From positions 1 through 5,370 of the forward strand of contig JAHEBR010000159.1 of assembly GCA_024642185.1 (NCBI GenBank): a stretch of 5,370 bases of DNA, given 5' to 3'. The notes beneath the pieces are model-generated. The model made no database searches. It had not been told where the DNA came from and saw nothing but the letters and a program-made list of their open reading frames with translations. The position numbers were made by a program, and so were the translations under genes. Source of the DNA: Marivivens sp. Lineage in GTDB: Bacteria; Pseudomonadota; Alphaproteobacteria; Rhodobacterales; Rhodobacteraceae. Numbering within the stretch: position 1 is the stretch's first letter; every line of letters starts with the position of its first letter. Shown piece by piece: positions 1-5,165 of the stretch.

Positions 1-1
1 G

Positions 2-550
2 GCCATTCAGGCCGAGAACCCCGGGCTCGAGGTGCAGGTCCTCGCGCTGCCGCGGGTTGTCAACCTTTCCAAGCGCGAGGCCGACATGGCGATCACGGTA
101 AGCCCGCCAGATGCGGGCCGCCTAACGGTCCAGAAGATCACCGATTATCGTCTGCACCTCGCCTGCCACCGGAGTATTGCGCAAGAGATCGCCGGTCGGG
201 ACGACCTCAAGGGGCGTCCGGTCGTGGGCTATATCCCCGATATGATCTTCGACAAGGAGCTGGACTATCTCGGCCCCCTCGGGGCGGGGGGCGTGCAGCT
301 CGCGTCCAACTCGGTCGCGGTGCAGATGCAGATGCTGCGCGCAGGCCAAGGCATTGGCATCGTGCATGATTTCGCGCTGCCCTTCGCGCCCGAGCTTTGC
401 CCGATCCTGCGAGGCGAGATCGGCCTCACGCGCTCGTTCTACCTTGTCCGCCACGCCGCCGACCGCCGCTCGGACAGGCTCAATCGCTTTGCCACGGCGC
501 TGGTGCAGGGCCTGCGGGCCGAAGTGGCCCGCCTTGAACAGGCCGCTTGA
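2..550 (+). CDS. LysR-family transcriptional regulator, C-terminal effector-binding part (5' end outside window)
   Basis: The reading frame is open from base 2 to the TGA at 548-550 and gives 182 residues with no start, so the gene is cut by the window edge. Family proteins are about 300 residues, so the N-terminal winged helix-turn-helix (roughly 115 residues) is missing here. What remains resembles the periplasmic-binding-protein-like co-inducer domain of LysR regulators. It has an 'READMAITV' strand where the family has its typical 'xxDxAI' segment, a central 'LKGRPVVGY' strand, and an 'LRAGQGIGIVHDFA' segment matching the usual 'VxxGxGIallP' motif. The C-terminus is a charged, Ala-rich helix. 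The protein would bind DNA as an oligomer and respond to a small molecule. Neither ligand nor target genes can be read from this fragment, because LysR targets usually lie upstream, beyond the left edge. The family call is firm; the specificity is unknown. Confidence 0.85.
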   Translation, partial: AIQAENPGLEVQVLALPRVVNLSKREADMAITVSPPDAGRLTVQKITDYRLHLACHRSIAQEIAGRDDLKGRPVVGYIPDMIFDKELDYLGPLGAGGVQLASNSVAVQMQMLRAGQGIGIVHDFALPFAPELCPILRGEIGLTRSFYLVRHAADRRSDRLNRFATALVQGLRAEVARLEQAA

Positions 551-603
551 CAGAAAAGGCCTTGAGGGAGGACGCTGGGGGCAGGCTATTTTAGGAGGTT
601 GCC

Positions 604-1038
604 ATGCTCGTCCAGCAGATCCTCGGTTCCAAGGCCAGCGGCGGGGTGCTTTCGGTGAAACCGACCGACAGTGTCTCGGATGCGATCAAGCTTCTGTCGG
701 AGAAACGGATCGGTTCGGTCGTTGTTTCGGCCAATGGTGAGAGTCTTGACGGCATCCTGTCGGAACGCGATGTGGTGCGCGAATTGGGCCGCCGCGGCGC
801 CGCTGTTCTCGCCGAGCCGGTGAGCGCCCTGATGACCTCGAAGCTTGTGACCTGCACCGAGAAAGATACCGCCGACCAGATCCTGCAGATGATGACCGAT
901 GGTCGCTTCCGCCACCTGCCGGTGATGCGCGAGGGCAAGATGATCGGCCTCATCTCCATCGGCGACGTGGTCAAGGCGCGGCTGTCGGAGCTGTCGATGG
1001 AGAAGAATGCGCTTGAAGGGATGATCATGGGGCATTGA
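604..1038 (+). CDS. Two-CBS-domain protein, putative adenine-nucleotide sensor
   Basis: This 144-residue protein consists almost wholly of a tandem CBS pair (Bateman module): CBS1 at about residues 10-65 and CBS2 at about 76-130. Each repeat ends in the expected signature, 'GILSERDVVRE' (residues 50-60) and 'GLISIGDVVKARL' (115-127). The Ser/Thr and Asp in these motifs typically contact the ribose or phosphates of AMP, ATP or S-adenosyl compounds. No enzyme, transporter or DNA-binding domain is attached, so it is a stand-alone CBS protein, probably a soluble dimer that senses energy charge and acts on a partner. The partner is not evident from the neighbours. The start is well set by a consensus Shine-Dalgarno AGGAGG (593-598) five bases before ATG. 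The gene lies 53 bp after the LysR gene and 65 bp before coaD on the same strand. Co-transcription is possible, as I see no terminator in either gap. Confidence 0.9.
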   Translation: MLVQQILGSKASGGVLSVKPTDSVSDAIKLLSEKRIGSVVVSANGESLDGILSERDVVRELGRRGAAVLAEPVSALMTSKLVTCTEKDTADQILQMMTDGRFRHLPVMREGKMIGLISIGDVVKARLSELSMEKNALEGMIMGH

Positions 1039-1103
1039 GGCGGGTTGCAATTCGGGGCGCAATATAGTTGCGTGCCGTGACGACCAAGACCTGCGAGGAC
1101 CAT

Positions 1104-1601
1104 ATGCGCATCGGCCTTTATCCCGGCACTTTCGATCCGATCACGCTCGGCCATACCGACATTATCCAGCGGGCCATGGCGCTTGTGGATCGGCTGGTGA
1201 TCGGCGTTGCGATCAACCGCGACAAGGGCCCCTTGTTCAGTCTCGAAGAACGCGTGGCGATGGTTCAGGCCGAATGCGCGCCGATCATCGCCAAAACCGG
1301 CGGCGAGATCGTCGTGCACCCGTTCGAGAACCTCTTGATCGATTGCGCCCGCGATGTGGGGGCGACAGTTATCGTGCGCGGCCTGCGCGCCGTGGCCGAC
1401 TTTGAGTATGAATTCCAGATGGTCGGCATGAACCGCGCCATGGACGACACGGTCGAGACCGTTTTCCTCATGGCCGATGCCCGCCGTCAGGCGATCGCTT
1501 CGAAGCTGGTCAAGGAAATCGCCCGGCTTGGCGGGGATGTGTCAAAGTTTGTGACGCCTGACGTGCGTCAGGCGCTCCACGCGAAATTCGGGCGCGGCTA
1601 G
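1104..1601 (+). CDS. coaD: Phosphopantetheine adenylyltransferase
   Basis: The enzyme catalyses the penultimate step of coenzyme A synthesis, 4'-phosphopantetheine + ATP to dephospho-CoA + PPi, in the cytoplasm. The 165-residue length is normal. The nucleotidyltransferase signature is complete: 'YPGTFDPITLGH' (residues 6-17) with Thr9 and the catalytic His17. Lys41 follows, then the 'RGLRAVADFEYE' block (92-103) with the substrate-binding Arg92 and Arg95. The later ATP-loop motif reads 'AIASKLVKE' where E. coli has 'FISSSLVKE', which I believe is usual in this bacterial group. I chose ATG 1104 because the protein then begins 'MRIGLYPGTFDP', as the family does, and GAGGAC (1095-1100) lies just before it. 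An in-frame TTG at 1068 would add 12 residues unlike the family. The stop codon overlaps the stop of gap1 on the other strand by 4 bp. Confidence 0.97.
   Translation: MRIGLYPGTFDPITLGHTDIIQRAMALVDRLVIGVAINRDKGPLFSLEERVAMVQAECAPIIAKTGGEIVVHPFENLLIDCARDVGATVIVRGLRAVADFEYEFQMVGMNRAMDDTVETVFLMADARRQAIASKLVKEIARLGGDVSKFVTPDVRQALHAKFGRG
1555..1574. repeat. Perfect 9-bp inverted repeat inside the 3' end of coaD; possible 3'-end hairpin for gap1
   Basis: CGCCTGACG (1555-1563) and CGTCAGGCG (1566-1574) are perfect reverse complements separated by 2 bases. In RNA this would be an 8-bp GC-rich stem with a 4-base loop. It lies in the last 16 codons of coaD. On the minus strand it is 24-43 nt past the gap1 stop, where a terminator is expected and no other is seen. 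The bases that follow on the minus strand (TCACAAACTTTG) are only weakly T-rich, so this is not a classical intrinsic terminator. It might act with Rho or protect a 3' end. It could also be a chance product of codons. Confidence 0.4.
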
Positions 1602-2599
1602 AGGAACTTGCCCATCGCCACGGCGGTATCGGCCATGCGGTTGGAAAAGCCCCACTCGTTGTCATACCAGCTTAGAACCCGGAGAAGGTTGCCGGGCAAA
1701 ACCTTGGTCTGATCGGCAGCAAAGGTCGATGACGCGCCGTTGTGGTTGTAATCCGTCGAGACAAGAGGGCGGGTCTCGTAGCCAAGAACGCCTTTCAGCG
1801 GGCCTTCCGATGCGGCTTTCATCAGCGCATTGACCTCATCCGAAGTAACGGCCTTTTCGGTGACGACGCAGAGATCGACACACGAGACATTCGGTGTCGG
1901 CACACGGATCGACGAGCCGTCGAGCTTGCCCTCAAGCTCGGGCAGGACGAGGCCGAGCGCCTTGGCAGCACCCGTGGTCGTCGGGATCATGCTCAATGCT
2001 GCGGCGCGGGCGCGGTAGAGGTCTTTATGCATCGTATCGAGCGTCGGCTGATCGCCGGTGTAGCTGTGGATCGTGGTCATAAAGCCTGTGGTAATGCCAA
2101 AGGCGTCATTGATCAGCTTGGCGACAGGGGCAAGGCAGTTGGTGGTGCAAGAGCCGTTCGAGACCACCAGATCGGCGGCAGTCAGAACGCCGTGGTTGAC
2201 CCCGAAGACTACCGTCTTGTCGGCGCCTTTGGAGGGGGCGGAGACAAGCACGCGCTTGGACCCATTTTGCAGATGGATTGCCGCCTTCTCGCGATCGGTG
2301 AAAATCCCGGTGCATTCGAAAGCGATGTCAACATCACCCCAAGGCAGCTCGGCCGGGTTGCGAAGTGCGGTGACACGGATCGGCCCCCGGCCCACGTCGA
2401 TCCAGGTATCGCCCGAGGTTACCTCGACCGGAAATCGGCCGTGCACCGAATCAAATTGCAGAAGGTGTGCGTTGGTCTCGACCGGCCCGAGATCGTTGAT
2501 TGCGACCACCTCAATATCGGTGCGTCCCGATTCAATGATGGCGCGCAGGATGTTACGCCCGATCCGCCCGAACCCGTTGATGCCAACCCTGATCGCCAT
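1598..2599 (-). CDS. gap: Type I glyceraldehyde-3-phosphate dehydrogenase, NAD-type signature (paralogue 1)
   Basis: The enzyme oxidatively phosphorylates glyceraldehyde 3-phosphate to 1,3-bisphosphoglycerate, reversibly, in the cytoplasm. The 333-residue length is standard. The Rossmann motif 'INGFGRIGRN' is at residues 7-16. The active site 'SNGSCTTNC' (147-155) has nucleophile Cys151, and His178 in 'TIHSYTGDQ' is the catalytic base. The C-terminal 'WYDNEWGFSNRM' nicotinamide-site block is intact. At the cofactor ribose it has Asn35-Asp36 (equivalent to Asp32 of the Bacillus stearothermophilus enzyme), favouring NAD. The Leu187-Pro188 positions of that enzyme are Thr189-Met190. I chose ATG 2599, giving 'MAIRVGINGFG', with GAGGA (2608-2612) 8 bases before it. 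A GTG/ATG 20 codons further out would run through the operator region and is rejected. The gene overlaps the coaD stop by 4 bp and lies 104 bp after the microprotein gene. Confidence 0.97.
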   Translation of the reverse strand: MAIRVGINGFGRIGRNILRAIIESGRTDIEVVAINDLGPVETNAHLLQFDSVHGRFPVEVTSGDTWIDVGRGPIRVTALRNPAELPWGDVDIAFECTGIFTDREKAAIHLQNGSKRVLVSAPSKGADKTVVFGVNHGVLTAADLVVSNGSCTTNCLAPVAKLINDAFGITTGFMTTIHSYTGDQPTLDTMHKDLYRARAAALSMIPTTTGAAKALGLVLPELEGKLDGSSIRVPTPNVSCVDLCVVTEKAVTSDEVNALMKAASEGPLKGVLGYETRPLVSTDYNHNGASSTFAADQTKVLPGNLLRVLSWYDNEWGFSNRMADTAVAMGKFL

Positions 2600-2626
2600 G
2601 AGGTCCGTCCTCGTAATACTGCGCCC

Positions 2627-2638
2627 GTTAGCGCTAAC
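2627..2638. promoter_or_regulatory. Operator-like perfect palindrome GTTAGCGCTAAC upstream of gap1
   Basis: This is a perfect 12-bp palindrome with the central CG typical of LacI/GalR-family operators. It begins 28 bp upstream of the gap1 start codon. A second, nearly identical copy follows, centre to centre 19 bp away. Two more copies lie upstream of gap2. The repetition of one motif ahead of both gap genes is strong evidence of a shared regulator. The LacI-family central-carbon regulator CceR of Rhodobacter (PckR in Sinorhizobium) is my best guess from memory. Confidence 0.75.
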
Positions 2639-2644
2639 CTGAAA

Positions 2645-2658
2645 TGTTGGCGCTAACA
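2645..2658. promoter_or_regulatory. Second operator-like palindrome TGTTGGCGCTAACA upstream of gap1
   Basis: This has the same core as the 2627-2638 palindrome, with one mismatched position (GTTGGCGCTAAC). The symmetry extends outwards to 16 bp (2644-2659, ATGTT...AACAT). It would overlap the proposed -10 element of the gap1 promoter, so bound protein here would be expected to block transcription. Confidence 0.7.
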
Positions 2659-2682
2659 TCGCGATTTGACGGGAAAGGTCAA
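2655..2682 (-). promoter_or_regulatory. Tentative sigma70-type promoter of gap1
   Basis: On the minus strand, TTGACC (2682-2677) is a good -35 match. It is followed after 16 bp by GATGTT (2660-2655), a poor -10 matching 3 of 6 positions. This would start transcription near 2648, giving a leader of about 50 nt. The two palindromes would then cover the -10/start region and the early transcribed region, a typical repressor layout. The prediction is by eye, and the -10 is weak. Confidence 0.35.
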
Positions 2683-2703
2683 CAGGCGATTTTCAGGAGG
2701 CGA

Positions 2704-2844
2704 TCAGCGCCAGAAGGCCACCCAGTCGATCAGGTCGGCCAGTTTGCGGAGCGCGAAGAGGGTGCCGCCCAGATCGAAATAGAGGTCGACGCCGAAGGCA
2801 GCGGCGATGAGGATGGCAAGCCAGAGAGCGGTCGCGTTGGTCAT
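2704..2844 (-). CDS. Small membrane protein of 46 residues between the two gap genes (hypothetical)
   Basis: ATG 2844 to TGA 2706-2704 encodes 46 residues. Residues 4-23 ('ATALWLAILIAAAFGVDLYF') form one hydrophobic segment long enough to cross the membrane. After a 'DLGG' turn comes an amphipathic helix (28-46, with R33, K34, D37, D40) ending in 'WVAFWR'. The codons are GC-rich at the third position (CTC, GCC, ATC, GAC), as in real genes here. A TAG four codons upstream of the ATG fixes the start. The Shine-Dalgarno is weak (AGAG about 10 bases upstream). It lies 37 bp after the gap2 terminator, so it is expressed by readthrough or from its own promoter. TTGCCC (2879-2874) with TAGAGC (2856-2851) is a weak candidate. 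I have an impression of similar proteins ending in 'FWR' beside gap in Rhodobacteraceae. Function is unknown; a membrane anchor or partner of GAPDH is speculation. Confidence 0.7.
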   Translation of the reverse strand: MTNATALWLAILIAAAFGVDLYFDLGGTLFALRKLADLIDWVAFWR

Positions 2845-2881
2845 GACGAAGCTCTAGCTGTTTGAGATGAATCGGGCAAAG

Positions 2882-2904
2882 AAAAACCCCGGCCAGGGCC
2901 GGGG
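2882..2904 (-). terminator. Rho-independent terminator of gap2
   Basis: On the minus strand, CCCCGGCC and GGCCGGGG (2904-2897 and 2894-2887) form a perfect GC stem with a very small loop. It is followed at once by TTTTTCTTT (2886-2878). It begins 28 nt after the gap2 stop codon. The hairpin plus U-tract has classic form, so most gap2 transcripts should end here, before the microprotein gene and gap1. Confidence 0.9.
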
Positions 2905-2932
2905 CTCAGGGAGAGTTCCTTCAACGGGCGGC

Positions 2933-3937
2933 TCAGTTGATGAGGCGGCCCATATGCGCGGCAACATCGGCCATGCGGGTCGAGAAGCCCCACTCGTTGT
3001 CGTACCAAGCGAGTACGCGCACAGTGCGGCCACCGATGACCTTGGTCTGCTCGGGGGCAAAGATCGAAGACTGGGTGGTGTGGTTGAAGTCGATCGAGAC
3101 CTTCGGCTCGGGGTCATAGGACATCACCATGCCCATGCTGCCGGCCACCGCCTCGCGCACCACTTCGTTGACGTCGTCCACGGTCACATCCTTGGCCGCT
3201 TCGAACACCAGATCGACAGCCGAGACATTCGGGGTCGGCACGCGGATCGCCGAGCCGTCGAGCTTGCCGTCAAGCTCGGGCAGGACAAGACCAAGCGCCT
3301 TGGCAGCGCCGGTCGAGGTCGGGATCATCGCCATGGCGGCGGCGCGGGCGCGATAAAGGTCGCTGTGGCGGCGATCAAGCGTCGGCTGGTCGCCGGTATA
3401 GCTGTGGATCGTCGTCATGATGCCGCGCTCGATGCCGATGGCGTCGTTCAGAACCTTGGCGAGCGGGGCGAGGCAGTTGGTGGTGCAGGAGCCGTTCGAC
3501 ACCATGCGGTCGTCCGACCGCAGAAGGGTGTGGTTCACACCGTAGACGACCGTGCGCTGGACGTTCTTGGCAGGGGCCGAGATCAGAACCTTCTTGGCGC
3601 CACGCTCGAGGTGGGCCTTGGCCTTCTCGCCGTCGTTGAAGGCGCCGGTGCATTCGAGAACCACATCGACGCCCGACCAATCAAGCTCGTCGAGGTTGCG
3701 GGTCGAGGTGACTTCCATCGGACCACGGCCGAGATCCATCTCGTTGCCGGAAATCCTGACCTCGCCGGGGAAGCGGCCATGCACGCTGTCATATTTCAGA
3801 AGGTGCGCGTTGGTTTCGATCGGTCCGGTGGCGTTGATCTTGACGACCTGAACGTCATTGCGGGCGCTTTCGGCGATTTGCGACAGCGTGCAGCGGCCGA
3901 TGCGGCCAAACCCGTTGATCCCGATCGTGACGGTCAT
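2933..3937 (-). CDS. gap: Type I glyceraldehyde-3-phosphate dehydrogenase, probable NADP(H)-using paralogue 2
   Basis: This 334-residue GAPDH has all catalytic elements: 'INGFGRIGR' (residues 7-15), 'SNGSCTTNC' (147-155) with Cys151, His178, and the C-terminal 'WYDNEWGFSTRM'. It is clearly a paralogue of gap1, with long identical blocks such as 'HSYTGDQPTLD'. The cofactor positions differ. The segment after the second Rossmann strand reads 'KINATGP', so the NAD-selecting Asp32 (B. stearothermophilus numbering) is Ala36. The Leu187-Pro188 positions are Arg189-Arg190. Loss of that Asp is seen in NADP-using GapB of Bacillus, and the Arg pair could bind the 2'-phosphate. I infer an NADP(H) preference and hence a biosynthetic (gluconeogenic or Calvin-type) role. 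The start ATG 3937 has AGGA (3948-3945) 7 bases upstream. A strong terminator follows the stop, and a pair of operator-like palindromes lies upstream. The enzyme call is firm; the cofactor is inference. Confidence 0.97.
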   Translation of the reverse strand: MTVTIGINGFGRIGRCTLSQIAESARNDVQVVKINATGPIETNAHLLKYDSVHGRFPGEVRISGNEMDLGRGPMEVTSTRNLDELDWSGVDVVLECTGAFNDGEKAKAHLERGAKKVLISAPAKNVQRTVVYGVNHTLLRSDDRMVSNGSCTTNCLAPLAKVLNDAIGIERGIMTTIHSYTGDQPTLDRRHSDLYRARAAAMAMIPTSTGAAKALGLVLPELDGKLDGSAIRVPTPNVSAVDLVFEAAKDVTVDDVNEVVREAVAGSMGMVMSYDPEPKVSIDFNHTTQSSIFAPEQTKVIGGRTVRVLAWYDNEWGFSTRMADVAAHMGRLIN

Positions 3938-4022
3938 GTCTTCTTCCTTTTGTCTGACGTTGATCCTGTGCCTAGAAGGAATCCGGATTGCGGCAAAGGG
4001 AAATAGTCATAAGCCGCAATGT

Positions 4023-4034
4023 GTTAGCGTTAAC
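4023..4034. promoter_or_regulatory. Operator-like palindrome GTTAGCGTTAAC upstream of gap2
   Basis: This is the same motif as the sites ahead of gap1, with a single change in the right half (GCGT for GCGC). It lies 85 bp upstream of the gap2 start and 111 bp upstream of the divergent YedI-family gene, so it could serve either. No convincing -35/-10 pair for gap2 could be fixed by eye in 3938-4022. Confidence 0.65.
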
Positions 4035-4052
4035 TTGGGCGCAATGTCGCAG

Positions 4053-4064
4053 GATAGCGCTAAC
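4053..4064. promoter_or_regulatory. Second operator-like palindrome GATAGCGCTAAC upstream of gap2
   Basis: One mismatch from GTTAGCGCTAAC. Its centre is 30 bp from that of the 4023-4034 site, close to three helical turns, so two dimers could sit on the same DNA face. It is 81 bp from the YedI-family start codon. The pairing repeats the arrangement ahead of gap1. Confidence 0.6.
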
Positions 4065-4145
4065 CGTTTGCGCCAGCATCAACGGGCTTGCCCTGCGCTG
4101 CCGCGCGATTAGGTATGTAGGCGGAACAGATTCTGGCGGAGAAAG

Positions 4146-5108
4146 ATGAGCGGACTTCTGGCACTTCTCGATGATGTTGCGGCGATCGCCAAGGTCGCGG
4201 CAACGAGCGTTGACGATATCGCAGCACAGGCGGCCAAGGCGGGCACCAAGGTCGCAGGCGTTGTCATTGACGATGCGGCGGTGACGCCGAAATACGTCCA
4301 CGGCTTCGAGGCGAGCCGCGAATTGCCGATCATCTGGAAGATCACCAAGGGGTCGCTCTTCAACAAGCTCGTCGTGCTTTTGCCGGCGGCACTGCTCCTC
4401 GACGCCTTCGCGCCTTGGGTGATCACGCCGCTTCTGATGCTGGGCGGCGCCTATCTCTGCTTTGAGGGGGCCGAGAAGGTCTTTCATGCCCTAGCCCCGC
4501 ACGCAGACCATGACGTTGAAGCCGACCTCGATGTCGGAGACCCCGCGCATCTGGAAGAGACGCGGGTCAAGGGCGCAATCAAGACGGATTTCATCCTCTC
4601 GGCCGAGATCATGACCATCGTGCTCTCGACGCTCGACGCGGGCAATATCTGGGTCACGGCGGCCGCTTTGGCATTGGCGGGGGTGGCGATCACTGCCGCC
4701 GTCTATGGCAGCGTGGCGCTCATCGTGAAGATGGACGATATCGGCCTCTTGCTGGCCGAACGGGCGCGGACAGGGGCAGGGCGCGGCCTCGGGCGCGGCC
4801 TTGTTCGGGGAATGCCGGGGCTTTTGTCGGCGCTCTCGTTTGTCGGCACGCTGGCGATGCTTTGGGTGGGAGGGTCGATCATCCTGCACGGGCTTGAGGT
4901 GACGCATCTTTGGGCCTGGCCCTATGAGACGATCCACCATTGGGCCGAAGCGGTGGCCCATGCGGTGCCCGAGGCGCTTGCCGGATTTGCCGGTTGGCTG
5001 ACGACGGCGGTGGCCGACGGGGTGATCGGGCTGGGGATCGGCCTGCTTCTCGTGCCTGTGATCACGCGGATCATCGGGCCGCTCATTTCGAAGAAACCGG
5101 CCCATTGA
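4146..5108 (+). CDS. DUF808 family inner-membrane protein (YedI-like)
   Basis: This 320-residue protein is recognisably of the DUF808 family, to which E. coli YedI belongs. The N-terminus 'MSGLLALLDDVAAIAKVAA' (soluble, helical) matches the family's start. 'ASRELPIIWKITKGSLFNK' (56-74), 'GGAYLCFEGAEKV' (100-112) and 'VKGAIKTDFILSAEI' (141-155) are the family's conserved blocks. Hydrophobic segments at about 75-106, 151-163, 168-195, 226-250 and 291-312 make it a polytopic inner-membrane protein. An acidic, His-containing loop (119-139) lies between the first two groups, and a Gly/Arg-rich loop at 206-223. Biochemical function is unknown; it has no recognisable catalytic motif. GGAG (4138-4141) precedes the ATG. 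It is divergent from gap2, sharing a 208-bp control region with two operator-like palindromes, and convergent with tkt. A regulatory tie to carbon metabolism is possible but unproven. Confidence 0.92.
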   Translation: MSGLLALLDDVAAIAKVAATSVDDIAAQAAKAGTKVAGVVIDDAAVTPKYVHGFEASRELPIIWKITKGSLFNKLVVLLPAALLLDAFAPWVITPLLMLGGAYLCFEGAEKVFHALAPHADHDVEADLDVGDPAHLEETRVKGAIKTDFILSAEIMTIVLSTLDAGNIWVTAAALALAGVAITAAVYGSVALIVKMDDIGLLLAERARTGAGRGLGRGLVRGMPGLLSALSFVGTLAMLWVGGSIILHGLEVTHLWAWPYETIHHWAEAVAHAVPEALAGFAGWLTTAVADGVIGLGIGLLLVPVITRIIGPLISKKPAH

Positions 5109-5111
5109 CGG

Positions 5112-5140
5112 AAAAGAAAAGGGCGGCGTGAACGCCGCCC
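5112..5140 (-). terminator. Rho-independent terminator of tkt
   Basis: GGGCGGCGT (5121-5129) and ACGCCGCCC (5132-5140) form a perfect 9-bp inverted repeat around two bases. On the minus strand the stem is followed by TTTTCTTTT (5120-5112), so it terminates tkt, whose stop is 25 bp away. The + strand side has no T-tract, so it is a poor terminator for the YedI-family gene, although its hairpin could still mark that transcript's 3' end. Confidence 0.88.
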
Positions 5141-5165
5141 TACGGTGTTTCGCTTGGGGTCGGTG

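Noticed and set aside
551..603. Possible terminator between the LysR and CBS genes (AAGGCCTT palindrome)
   Set aside because: The stem is too short and has no T-tract after it.
1068..1103. A TTG start that would extend coaD by 12 residues
   Set aside because: CoaD proteins begin directly before the 'YPGTFDP' motif. The ATG at 1104 has GAGGA upstream.
591..1319. A 242-codon minus-strand frame over the CBS gene and the start of coaD
   Set aside because: It spans two well-supported + strand genes and resembles nothing. It is a GC-driven shadow.
2600..2612. Small inverted repeat GAGG...CCTC around the gap1 Shine-Dalgarno, as a possible RNA switch
   Set aside because: Only four base pairs with a five-base loop. 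Too weak to claim sequestration.
1742..2656. A 304-codon open frame on the + strand across gap1
   Set aside because: Same shadow effect opposite gap1. Its composition is similar to that of the shadow over gap2, and it has no family resemblance.
2600..2659. A 20-residue N-terminal extension of gap1 starting at 2659
   Set aside because: The extension covers the operator palindromes and has no counterpart in GAPDH. The ATG at 2599 has a good Shine-Dalgarno and gives the standard N-terminus.
2867..4006. A 379-codon open frame on the + strand across gap2
   Set aside because: It is the antisense shadow of gap2. High GC at third codon positions removes stops on the other strand. The translation is rich in His, Arg, Gly and Asp, with no recognisable domain, while gap2 opposite is unambiguous.
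4491..5105. A 204-codon minus-strand frame over the YedI-family gene
   Set aside because: The predicted protein is a low-complexity Arg/His/Pro-rich product, and the + strand frame is a clear DUF808 protein.
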